This document shows positions 1 through 6,949 of a stretch of 17,073 bases of DNA, one piece after another. Position 1 is the first letter of the stretch. The number at the start of each line of letters is the position of its first letter. Origin of the DNA: Alistipes sp. (GTDB taxonomy: Bacteria > Bacteroidota > Bacteroidia > Bacteroidales > Rikenellaceae); NCBI GenBank assembly GCA_017380955.1, contig JAFOCZ010000112.1, positions 1 through 17,073 on the forward strand, written 5' to 3'. Both the position numbers and the translations under genes were made by a program. The notes below the pieces were generated by a model. The model was not told the origin of the DNA. It saw nothing but the letters and a program-made list of their open reading frames with translations, and did not search any database.

Positions 1-759
1 CTGGCTATCGTTAGCCGAGATGCTCATAGTGTGGAGGTGGTTGTTAAAGATACGCAGCGTATCCTTCTTAATCACCACATCCACCCACTGCGACGTGCCA
101 CGACCCTCGCCAGCGATACTTCCGCTCTTGATGATAGGATATCGGCTATAGGTGCGAAGTACCACCTCGCCAGCCTCCACAACATCCTTCACGAAGTACT
201 TATCGCCAAACTGCGCCCTGAAGAGCGAGTCTATGCGTTCGACACCGCGCATCGAGAGTGCATACTCCTGGAAGCACACCACATCAGCAAGTTCACGGTT
301 AGTGAAGTAGTCTACATACTCATCTACCGCATTGTGAGAGCGGTCATCGTAGAAGCCTCGAACGTTGTAACTCATAACGCTGATAGAGCGGCTATCGGCC
401 TTAGCATCTACCTTACGCATAACGTCTACGTTGTAGAAATCCGACACACGGAAGAGACCCGGTATGAGGAACAACGCCACAACGCCTGCCGTCTTCCAGC
501 GACACATCACCAGCCACAAAAGCATACATATCGCCACACCCATATATAATATAGGTGCAAAGATACCCACTATGGTAAGCGAGCCGAAGGTTGATGGGGG
601 TACGTGGGGTGTAAGATATGCGATGACAAGTGCCACGCAGAATGATATGGTTACTGCCAAAAGCACAATAACGAACAACGCACCAAGAAACGAGTGCTTG
701 GCACGTCGGCGTGGGCGGCCGAAAGGTTCGTTGCTATAGGTCTCACGATTGCTTGACAT
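1..759 (-). CDS. Membrane-anchored endonuclease/exonuclease/phosphatase (EEP) family protein, C-terminus beyond window
   Basis: Translating the minus strand from ATG at 759-757 gives 253 codons open to the window edge, so the C-terminus is missing. A basic, cytoplasm-like start (residues 1-22, with an Arg run at 17-19) is followed by about three hydrophobic segments (roughly 24-49, 59-85 and 90-103). An EEP catalytic domain begins near residue 126. The strand-1 motif SYNVRG is at 130-135, the metal-binding Glu is in CFQE (162-165), and a typical NNHLHT core strand is at 239-244. The family hydrolyses phosphodiester or phosphomonoester bonds in nucleic acids, lipids or sugars, and the substrate cannot be told from this part. 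A membrane EEP protein downstream of mutL and rhomboid genes is, as I recall, a common Bacteroidota arrangement. The remaining catalytic Asp/His motifs lie outside the window, so activity cannot be judged. Confidence 0.88.
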   Translation of the reverse strand, partial: MSSNRETYSNEPFGRPRRRAKHSFLGALFVIVLLAVTISFCVALVIAYLTPHVPPSTFGSLTIVGIFAPILYMGVAICMLLWLVMCRWKTAGVVALFLIPGLFRVSDFYNVDVMRKVDAKADSRSISVMSYNVRGFYDDRSHNAVDEYVDYFTNRELADVVCFQEYALSMRGVERIDSLFRAQFGDKYFVKDVVEAGEVVLRTYSRYPIIKSGSIAGEGRGTSQWVDVVIKKDTLRIFNNHLHTMSISANDSQ

Positions 760-814
760 AGTAGTATTTTGTTATTGTTCGTGTTCGTTGGGTTTTTGAT
801 GAGGTGAATATCTA

Positions 815-948
815 TGTCATTCCGAGCCTGTCGAGGAATCTCCTCGCCGTCTGCTCACTATGTGTGTCATATTGAGCGTAGCGAAATATCTCCCGAGCGA
901 GTTTACTACATACTACCCGAGAGATCCTTCGTTTCACTCAGGATGACA
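815..948. repeat. Three-armed 28-bp interspersed repeat (TGTCAT...ATCTC type)
   Basis: Three related 28-bp arms lie at 815-842 and 865-892 (same orientation) and 921-948 (inverted). All begin with TGTCAT, carry GAG at arm positions 10-12 and CGA at 18-20, and end with ATCTC. By hand, arms 1 and 2 agree at 19/28 positions, arm 2 and inverted arm 3 at 21/28, and arm 1 and inverted arm 3 at 19/28. Arms 2 and 3 can pair into a hairpin with a 28-base loop. The pattern matches a family of small interspersed palindromic repeats seen between genes in many bacterial genomes, often mis-annotated as peptides such as HIERSEISPE or SFVSLRMT. It lies between the rhomboid stop and the EEP start. I see no transposase. 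Confidence 0.8.
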
Positions 949-966
949 TATAATATAATTCCTTAC

Positions 967-1008
967 CTTTCAGTTTTCACCTTTCACTTTTCACCTTTGA
1001 CTTTTCCC
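967..1008. repeat. Heptamer tandem array, six units
   Basis: Six consecutive 7-bp units fill 967-1008 with no gap, alternating between CTTT-type and TTTT-type starts. The second to fourth units are TTTTCAC, CTTTCAC and TTTTCAC. The first, fifth and sixth carry changes in their last three bases. The array ends at the base next to the rhomboid stop codon (1009-1011). On the coding strand it reads as GTGAAAA/GTGAAAG-like units just downstream of the stop. Short heptamer arrays of this kind can vary in copy number. Confidence 0.75.
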
Positions 1009-1662
1009 TTAGTTGTAGTAGTAGCGGTTGCGGTCACGGCGCTGCCACCACAATATCAGCAACCATCCCCAGAACATACCGCCGAGGTGTGCGAAGTGTG
1101 CAATACCATCCTGTGCCTGCAAGAGTATAAGCAACAACTCTATAGCACCATAAATCATCACAAACCACTTGGCCTTCATAGGGATAGGTGGTATGAGCAG
1201 CATAATAGTGGCGTTGGGGTGCAACATACCGAATGCCAGCAACAAGCCAAACACCGCACCCGAAGCACCAACAGTTGGCGTAAGCATATAGTTCCACACC
1301 TGCATCTGCGTTGCCATATTCATCATATCTACCTCTGCCATACCGAGTTGCACAAGCGCAGCACCGATACCACAGGTGAAGTAGTAGATAAGGAAGCGCT
1401 TCGTGCCCATCTCCATCTCCAGACCTCGGCCAAACATCCACAATGCAAACATATTGAAGAAGAGGTGCGAGAAGTCACCGTGGAGGAACATATATGTCAA
1501 AGGCTGCCACACCTCGAAGAAGGGGCTACCTACGGGGAAAAGTGCAAAGAGAGCATACATATCGTTAGTATCCAGCAGCATTGTTGCCAGGTATGCCACC
1601 ACATTGGCAATAAGCAGGTTGCTAACGACAGGAGTCTGAGACATAGGACTTTGATAGTTCAT
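1009..1662 (-). CDS. Rhomboid family intramembrane serine protease
   Basis: This 217-residue polytopic membrane protein cleaves transmembrane substrates inside the lipid bilayer. About six hydrophobic segments span residues 12-207. The catalytic serine is S134 in the GASG motif (132-135), and its partner is H192 in the AHLGG segment of the last helix. The H66-x3-N70 pair in HLFFN matches the conserved His/Asn of the second rhomboid helix. The N-terminus (PVVSNLLIANVVAYLA) is typical of the compact bacterial rhomboids found after mutL in Bacteroidota. Length and motifs are complete, so the enzyme should be active; its substrate is unknown. It starts 12 bases after the mutL stop, so the two are probably co-transcribed. 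I used ATG at 1662; a second Met at residue 7 is possible. A heptamer array abuts the stop codon. Confidence 0.93.
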   Translation of the reverse strand: MNYQSPMSQTPVVSNLLIANVVAYLATMLLDTNDMYALFALFPVGSPFFEVWQPLTYMFLHGDFSHLFFNMFALWMFGRGLEMEMGTKRFLIYYFTCGIGAALVQLGMAEVDMMNMATQMQVWNYMLTPTVGASGAVFGLLLAFGMLHPNATIMLLIPPIPMKAKWFVMIYGAIELLLILLQAQDGIAHFAHLGGMFWGWLLILWWQRRDRNRYYYN

Positions 1663-1674
1663 ATCCTTAAGTTT

Positions 1675-3612
1675 TTAACTGTAGTTTTTCATAAGTTTCG
1701 AGCGCAACTCCTCCATAGTGAGTTCCGCCATAATAGGTGAGCCCGAAGGTGTGAAACTTGGGTTTGTGGACTTCTCAAGGCGCGCAAGCAGAGTCTCGAC
1801 ATCCGAGGTGCGCAAGCCACGACCAAAGCCCTGACTACCACGACGTGCCATAAGTTCTGCCATACGTCGCTGCTGCTCGGCCATAGGCAACTGACCATCC
1901 TCGATGCCGTGCAACAACTCATAAAGCAACTCATCCAAAGGCATCGACATATCGATAGTCGCAGGACGTCCAACAACCGAGATACGACCCTCGCCACAAT
2001 ACTCCACCTCGAAGCCCAACGCCGCAAACTCTGTGGCGTGCTCCGACATTAGGTCATACTCCTCCATAGAGAGTGTCAACTCCTCGGGGAAGAACATACG
2101 CTGCGAAGGTGCAGAGCCCGACACTAACGACTGCAGGATATCGTCATAAAGCAGACGTTCCTTAGCGCGACGCATATGCACAACAACCAAACTTGCGCCA
2201 TACAACGCCACAGCATACCCTCCCGTGAGGGCTATAGCCTCACCGAAAGTTCTCAATTCGGGTGTTGCCTGCGACTCTATGAAGTCGAAGGTCTGCTCCT
2301 CGGCGTCCTCCGTCTCATCGATATACTCTATGGTCGACGGTGCAAACGACGATGGCTGCAAAGTATAATACTCCTCAGCATCCTCCACTATAGGTTTTGC
2401 CACGGCAGGGGCACTGCGCTTGGGCATAGAGCCATCATAAGGCACATCAAAACCCGTAAATGCAACATCGGGCACAGGCGCTGTGGGGTCTATATACTCC
2501 GAGGCAAAGGGGTTATACGATGGATTTGTGGCAATCTTCGGCATCTCATAGACCATCTGCTCGCGCTCCAACACCGGGATATTGAGACTTCCCCCATCCG
2601 AGAAGTCCATCATAGGCACTGCTCCGGTCTTTGCCAAAGTCTCGCGCACCGCAGCCTGCAACATCTCGAGAATCACATCGTGGTCAGCGAACTTAACAGT
2701 AGTCTTCTGAGGATGCACATTGACATCTACCCTATCGGGGTCTACCGTAAGATAGATGAAGTACGACGGCATACATCCCTCGGGAATCAACTTTTCGTAC
2801 GCACGCACTATGGTGCGCTGCATCTGTATAGAGTTGAAATAGCGACCATTAACAAAGAGATACTGCTCGTTGTTACGCTTCTTGGCAGCCTGTGGGCGAC
2901 CCACAAAGCCCTCTATGCGCACCACCGACGTGTCGGTCTCCACATCCAGCAGATTCTGCTTTATGTGCTTACCGATAAGGTCTACAATACGACCACGACG
3001 ATTTGTTGGCAGCAGCGAGTAAACAAGCATATCGTTTTGGCGAAGTTCGAACTCCACACTCGGGTTACACAGCGCCACACGCATAAACTCGTTACGAATC
3101 TGTGATGCCAGACGTGAGTTATCGCCATCTATGAACTTGCGTCGCGATGGCACATTATAGAAGAGATTACGCACTACAAACTGCGAGCCTCGTGAACACG
3201 ATATCGGAACTTGGGAGCGGAACTCACCACCGGCCATAGTCGTGAGTGTACCAAGTTCATCATCGTCGCGTCGTGTGCGCAACTCCACCTCGGCAACCGC
3301 AGCGATAGAGGCCAAAGCCTCGCCACGAAAACCAAAAGTATGAAGTTTGTAGACGTCCTCAATAGAGGATATCTTCGACGTGGCGTGACGGTCAAAGGCC
3401 ATACGGGCATCTATAGCCGACATACCACAACCATCATCCACAATCTGAATAAGGTCCTTACCACCGTTACGGAAATTGACACGCACACACTGAGCACCCG
3501 CATCCAGCGAGTTCTCCATCATCTCCTTCACAACATTCGACGGAGCGTTGACAACCTCGCCGGCTGCAATCTGATTGGCAACAATCTCAGGCAGTAGTTT
3601 TATGCGATCCAT
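1675..3612 (-). CDS. mutL: DNA mismatch repair protein MutL
   Basis: MutL couples mismatch recognition by MutS to strand incision and excision. This 645-residue protein has a complete N-terminal GHKL ATPase: catalytic E30 and N34 in KEMMENSLDAGA, DDGCGM at 59-64, HATSK at 76-80 and GFRGEAL at 94-100. A linker of roughly 330-450 is followed by the C-terminal dimerisation domain (about 452-640). QRMFFP (504-509) resembles the sliding-clamp-binding motif of MutL proteins. The endonuclease signature normally reading DQHxAxER is here HMRRAKER (479-486), and the C-terminal CPHGRP-type metal site is replaced by TPSGSP (621-626). The protein therefore looks like a non-nicking MutL. It starts at ATG 3612, at the expected MDRIKLLPEIVANQIAAGEV family start. 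A 185-base gap lies upstream and the rhomboid gene follows after 12 bases. Confidence 0.96.
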   Translation of the reverse strand: MDRIKLLPEIVANQIAAGEVVNAPSNVVKEMMENSLDAGAQCVRVNFRNGGKDLIQIVDDGCGMSAIDARMAFDRHATSKISSIEDVYKLHTFGFRGEALASIAAVAEVELRTRRDDDELGTLTTMAGGEFRSQVPISCSRGSQFVVRNLFYNVPSRRKFIDGDNSRLASQIRNEFMRVALCNPSVEFELRQNDMLVYSLLPTNRRGRIVDLIGKHIKQNLLDVETDTSVVRIEGFVGRPQAAKKRNNEQYLFVNGRYFNSIQMQRTIVRAYEKLIPEGCMPSYFIYLTVDPDRVDVNVHPQKTTVKFADHDVILEMLQAAVRETLAKTGAVPMMDFSDGGSLNIPVLEREQMVYEMPKIATNPSYNPFASEYIDPTAPVPDVAFTGFDVPYDGSMPKRSAPAVAKPIVEDAEEYYTLQPSSFAPSTIEYIDETEDAEEQTFDFIESQATPELRTFGEAIALTGGYAVALYGASLVVVHMRRAKERLLYDDILQSLVSGSAPSQRMFFPEELTLSMEEYDLMSEHATEFAALGFEVEYCGEGRISVVGRPATIDMSMPLDELLYELLHGIEDGQLPMAEQQRRMAELMARRGSQGFGRGLRTSDVETLLARLEKSTNPSFTPSGSPIMAELTMEELRSKLMKNYS

Positions 3613-3687
3613 AACAGGTTAGTTAAGGGATGTTCTATAAATTAGTAAATAAGTTTGCGTTGTCTCGGAAAATTCTTTTCGGTTGCT

Positions 3688-3720
3688 TTTGAATTTATTT
3701 TGGTATATTTCCCATCTTTG
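3688..3720 (+). promoter_or_regulatory. Promoter-like element on plus strand with no obvious gene
   Basis: A TTTG at 3688-3691 and CATCTTTG at 3713-3720 are separated by 21 bases. This resembles the Bacteroidota promoter pattern (TTTG, 19-21 bases, TAnnTTTG) with one mismatch in the -7 element. It points rightward, antisense to the gene at 3798-4370. Just downstream, CAATG-CTCG-CATTG (3729-3742) can form a small stem-loop. The rest of the 3613-3797 gap is AT-rich, and I could not place a clear minus-strand promoter for mutL in it. It could be a relict or an antisense start. Confidence 0.25.
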
Positions 3721-3797
3721 CGCAGTTACAATGCTCGCATTGCGCCTTTACAAGAGTTGAGAAATATTCTCAAAATAATCTTCAAAATCATCACGAC

Positions 3798-4370
3798 CTA
3801 ATTTACAGAACCTCCCTTAACCTTCTTATAATTCTCTATCTCCACATCGTCGTCATAGATATTCAACGAAGGATTCTGTCTGTTCCACTCCTCAATCTCG
3901 TTGATTGCCTCGGGGGTTAGACTCTGAAACTCCGTGAAATCTATGTCGCCGTGCTTCTCGTAGAGTGTAATGCTCACCTGGCCATCCGCACCATCCTTGC
4001 GCATATCACCAACCTTGATGCTCTCGGTTTGCGCCGCGCCGCTACTCATAGCCATCTTCTCCTCGTTAGCCATCTCGGCAAAACGCATAAAGCGTGGCAA
4101 AAATATCAGCATTGCAAAGCCGAGGACAAAGGCGATAGCCAGATACTGAAGAATACCCGTAACAGGGCTACCCTCACCGCGCGAAGCATCACGAGCCTCG
4201 CGCTGTGTGCGGATATACTTTCCTGGGGCATACTCCTCGTCATCGGTTGCCGATGATGTACCGTGCAACTCCCTACGACGACGGTCACGCTCCTCCTTTA
4301 CAGGGTCGTAATAGCGTGGCACATAGTTAAACTGTCGCGGATGACGCTTATGGGGTCTGAAGAATGACAT
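3798..4370 (-). CDS. Conserved one-helix membrane protein of unknown function
   Basis: I do not recognise a function for this 190-residue protein. The N-terminal 66 residues are strongly charged and Arg-rich. They carry QFNYVPRYYDPVKEERDRRR (13-32), a segment I recall from Bacteroidota proteins encoded near mutL. One hydrophobic helix runs about 71-92. The C-terminal part (95-190) is polar and acidic, with FTEFQSLTPEAINEIEEWN at 146-164 and a lysine-glycine tail. With no signal peptide, a cytoplasmic N-terminus and a periplasmic C-terminus are plausible (inference). It lies 47 bases after dnaJ and 185 before mutL. Homologues are sometimes labelled as a riboflavin synthase subunit, but nothing here resembles that enzyme. 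The start ATG at 4370 precedes the conserved N-terminal motif. Confidence 0.85.
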   Translation of the reverse strand: MSFFRPHKRHPRQFNYVPRYYDPVKEERDRRRRELHGTSSATDDEEYAPGKYIRTQREARDASRGEGSPVTGILQYLAIAFVLGFAMLIFLPRFMRFAEMANEEKMAMSSGAAQTESIKVGDMRKDGADGQVSITLYEKHGDIDFTEFQSLTPEAINEIEEWNRQNPSLNIYDDDVEIENYKKVKGGSVN

Positions 4371-4380
4371 TACAATCTAC

Positions 4381-4388
4381 CAAATATA
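4381..4388 (-). promoter_or_regulatory. Possible -7 promoter element upstream of the 3798-4370 gene
   Basis: Read on the minus strand, 4388-4381 is TATATTTG, an exact match to the Bacteroidota TAnnTTTG -7 element, 10 bases before the ATG at 4370. Transcription from it would give a leader of only a few bases. I see no good TTTG -33 element at the usual distance, so this may be chance in AT-rich DNA. If real, it would give the downstream genes, including mutL, a start separate from dnaJ. Confidence 0.3.
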
Positions 4389-4417
4389 TTGTTTATGAAC
4401 GTTGCAAGCCTCACTCT

Positions 4418-5590
4418 TCAACCACGGAAGAAGGACTTCATACGCTCCAAAATATTCTGATTCTCAACCTTCTCAGGCTGCTTGAAGTTTGGCTGCTCGG
4501 CGAGTTTCTCAATCAACGAGCGCTCCTCCTTGGTAAGTTCGCCAGGGATGGTGATATCCACCAAAACCTTGATATCGCCACGGCCACGACCATTAACATC
4601 TGGAAGACCCTTGCCACGAATACGCAACACCTTACCAGCGTGTGTTCCCGGTGCAATCTTTATTCGCACACGACCCTCGATAGTTGGCACCTCTACCTCA
4701 CCACCAAGGATTGCTGTTGTAACGGTAATGTTTAGCGTGTGTGCCAAGTCGTTGCCATCACGCACCAACTCTGGGTTGTGCTCCTCCTCGATAACCACTA
4801 TCAAGTCGCCATTGACACCACCCTGACGTGCAGCGTTACCACGTCCACGCACTGTGAGAGCCATACCCTCGGCAACACCCTTAGGGATGTTAACCTCGAT
4901 AACCTCCTGACCGCGCTCTGTACCCTCGCCACCACACTGCTCACACTTGTTCTTGATAACCTTACCCGTACCGTGACACTCTGGACATACGCTCTGGGTC
5001 TGCATACGACCGAAGAACGAATCCTGAACAGTAACGATATATCCCGAGCCGTTACAACGCGAGCAGGTAGCATACGATGCCGAATCCTTAGCACCCGTAC
5101 CACCACACTTCGAGCAGGCAACGGTCTTGTTTATCTTGAGTTTCTTGGTTACGCCCTCCGCAATCTCCTTGAGCGATAACTTAACAGTAACACGAATATC
5201 GCTACCACGGCTCTGACGTGGCTGACGACTTCTGCCGCCACCAAAGCCTCCGAAGCCACCACCGAAAGCGCCACCAAAGATATCACCAAACTGCTCGAAG
5301 ATATCCTCCATAGAGAAGCCACCGCCGCTGAAGCCACCAAAGCCTCCAGCACCGCCAGCGCCATTCATTCCTGCGTGACCAAAGCGGTCGTAGCGAGCAC
5401 GCTTATCATCGTTGGAGAGCACATCGTAAGCCTCGGCAGCCTCCTTGAACTTATCCTCAGCCTCCTTATCGCCAGGATTCTTATCGGGATGGTACTTAAT
5501 AGCCGCCTTACGGTATGCCTTCTTTATGGTATCTGCATCGGCATTACGCTCGACGCCCAACACCTCATAATAATCTCTCTTTTCTGCCAT
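4418..5590 (-). CDS. dnaJ: Chaperone DnaJ (Hsp40)
   Basis: DnaJ is the co-chaperone that delivers unfolded clients to DnaK and stimulates its ATPase in the cytoplasm. All type I parts are present in 390 residues. The J domain (about 5-70) has the HPD motif at 34-36. A Gly/Phe-rich linker spans 71-128. The zinc-binding region has four CxxCxGxG repeats beginning at C159, C176, C202 and C216. The C-terminal substrate-binding and dimerisation domains run to about 365. Length is normal for the family. It starts 21 bases after the grpE stop, so the pair is probably one transcript. dnaK is not in this window. I saw no CIRCE-type inverted repeat upstream of the pair. Confidence 0.98.
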   Translation of the reverse strand: MAEKRDYYEVLGVERNADADTIKKAYRKAAIKYHPDKNPGDKEAEDKFKEAAEAYDVLSNDDKRARYDRFGHAGMNGAGGAGGFGGFSGGGFSMEDIFEQFGDIFGGAFGGGFGGFGGGRSRQPRQSRGSDIRVTVKLSLKEIAEGVTKKLKINKTVACSKCGGTGAKDSASYATCSRCNGSGYIVTVQDSFFGRMQTQSVCPECHGTGKVIKNKCEQCGGEGTERGQEVIEVNIPKGVAEGMALTVRGRGNAARQGGVNGDLIVVIEEEHNPELVRDGNDLAHTLNITVTTAILGGEVEVPTIEGRVRIKIAPGTHAGKVLRIRGKGLPDVNGRGRGDIKVLVDITIPGELTKEERSLIEKLAEQPNFKQPEKVENQNILERMKSFFRG

Positions 5591-5611
5591 AATCTACATA
5601 AATTTTGGCGA

Positions 5612-6193
5612 TTACTCACCAACCACAACCTTTGCGTAGCGCAATACGTGCTCACCCAACTTATAACCGCGCTGCACGCAGTCTATAACCAAACCACGCT
5701 TATCCTCGCCTGCGGCGAAACGTGCCACGGCCTCCTGTTCCTCCTCGTTGAAAGGCTTGCCAACGCAGTCTATGGCTGTGATGTTTGCAGCCTGAAGCAC
5801 ACTCTCAAACTTCTTCATCACCAACTCCTCGCCCTGACGCAACGCCTCGATATCCTCGCTCTTGTGCGATGCAGCAATAGCGCGCTCCATATCATCCAAA
5901 ATTGGGAGTATCGCCTTCCACGCACCCTCACAACCACGCTCTACAAGATCCATCTTCTCCTTAATGGTACGCTTGCGGAAGTTGTCGAACTCCGCCTGCA
6001 GACGAAGATACTTATCACGCCATACCGCAATCTGCTCCTCCAACGATGGCTCTACTGACATATTGTCACCCTCAGTGGTTGCGTCATCTGACATTGTGTC
6101 AGTCGCAGCAGACTCTGCCATCTCCTCCTGAGTTGCAGCAGATGCCTCACGAGCATCCATATCCTTCTCTTTTTCAGACATTTCCTTACACAT
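5612..6193 (-). CDS. grpE: Nucleotide exchange factor GrpE
   Basis: GrpE releases ADP from DnaK and so resets the DnaK-DnaJ chaperone cycle. The 193-residue protein has an acidic, probably disordered N-terminus (1-50) and a long helix (about 52-135) that in known GrpE forms the dimer coiled coil. The family signature AEFDNFRKRT is at 67-76. A small C-terminal beta domain ends in GYKLGEHVLRYAKVVVGE (176-193), the usual GrpE ending. The usual FHEAV-type segment reads EQEAV here (152-156), a modest variation. Two starts are possible: ATG at 6193, used here, or ATG at 6181 (MSEKEKD), four codons later. The gap to the methyltransferase gene upstream is 42 AT-rich bases. Confidence 0.96.
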   Translation of the reverse strand: MCKEMSEKEKDMDAREASAATQEEMAESAATDTMSDDATTEGDNMSVEPSLEEQIAVWRDKYLRLQAEFDNFRKRTIKEKMDLVERGCEGAWKAILPILDDMERAIAASHKSEDIEALRQGEELVMKKFESVLQAANITAIDCVGKPFNEEEQEAVARFAAGEDKRGLVIDCVQRGYKLGEHVLRYAKVVVGE

Positions 6194-6235
6194 ATATTAT
6201 TTTTTACTTATCTTATCTATGTTATATAACTCAAA

Positions 6236-6949
6236 TTATATGCCTAATATGAATATTGTCGGACGTTTGGCAATATCTGGCACTCCGCACTTACGCCACT
6301 CAGCCACAGTGCGTGTTTTTATTAACTCCTCGGGCGAGGTGATATCTGCCGCTACCGTAAGTCGCAACTGTGGCGACAGGGTCTTGATGAGCGTGTCGAA
6401 GAGTTTCACATTGCGATATGGCGCCTCTATGAATAGTTGCGCCTGATGCTCGGTGCGCGCTCTATGCTCCAAATCCTTGAGTCTGCGCTGACGCTCCGCA
6501 TCCTTAATAGGCAGATAGCCCACAAAGGCAAACGACTGACCATTCAACCCCGATGCCATTACCGACATAAGGATTGACGAAGGACCGACAAGGGGCACTA
6601 CCCTAACATCGTGGCGGTGTGCCAGGGCAACGATATCTGCACCTGGGTCGGCAACACCCGGTACTCCAGCCTCGGAGATGACACCTGCCGAGCGACCCTC
6701 CAACACAGGCTTTAGCATACGCTCCACATCTGCCGAAGATGTGGTATGTTCGTTGAGTTCCACAAACTCCAACTCATCGATTTTGCGCTCTATACCCGCT
6801 TTGCTCAAGAAACGGCGTGCCGAGCGAACATTCTCAACGATGAAGTAGTCGAGGCTGTTCATAATATCGAGGTTTGAGTGTGGCAACACATCCCACACAC
6901 CTCTCTCGTCCGATATCGGACAAGGAATCATATATATAGTACCCTTCAT
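6236..6949 (-). CDS. RsmI-like SAM-dependent methyltransferase (tetrapyrrole methylase fold)
   Basis: This 237-residue protein belongs to the family of RsmI, the 16S rRNA 2'-O-methyltransferase. The SAM-binding loop VISEAGVPGVADPG (90-103) corresponds to the RsmI ISDAGTPGISDPG loop. PLVGPSSILMSVMASG (119-134) and FIEAPYRN (173-180) are further family motifs. The N-terminus differs from true RsmI: where RsmI has an EDTR segment, this protein has VENVRSARRFL (38-48), typical of a Bacteroidota paralogue whose target I do not know. I therefore give no gene symbol. Its ATG overlaps the stop of murF-alr by one base (TAATG), so translation is probably coupled. grpE follows after 42 bases. Confidence 0.88.
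   Translation of the reverse strand: MKGTIYMIPCPISDERGVWDVLPHSNLDIMNSLDYFIVENVRSARRFLSKAGIERKIDELEFVELNEHTTSSADVERMLKPVLEGRSAGVISEAGVPGVADPGADIVALAHRHDVRVVPLVGPSSILMSVMASGLNGQSFAFVGYLPIKDAERQRRLKDLEHRARTEHQAQLFIEAPYRNVKLFDTLIKTLSPQLRLTVAADITSPEELIKTRTVAEWRKCGVPDIAKRPTIFILGI

Noticed and set aside
31..549. A 172-codon plus-strand ORF at the left edge
   Set aside because: The minus strand encodes an EEP protein with motifs in the right order over the same bases, which makes this a shadow frame.
967..1008. Possible CRISPR-like array
   Set aside because: The units are 7 bp with no spacers, and there are no cas genes. It is a simple tandem repeat.
814..1740. A 308-codon plus-strand ORF
   Set aside because: Its first third is the translated repeat arms (SFRACRG, HIERSE and SFVSLRMT-like peptides) and the heptamer array; the rest is antisense to the rhomboid gene, whose catalytic motifs are clear. 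It is low-complexity in His and Gln with no family resemblance.
2176..3105. A 309-codon plus-strand ORF
   Set aside because: It lies wholly antisense to mutL, whose protein is plainly conserved. Long open antisense frames are expected from the codon use of these genes.
6194..6235. Heat-shock operator (CIRCE) or clear promoter before grpE
   Set aside because: The 42-base gap is AT-rich, but I could not find the paired CIRCE inverted repeat or an exact TAnnTTTG element.
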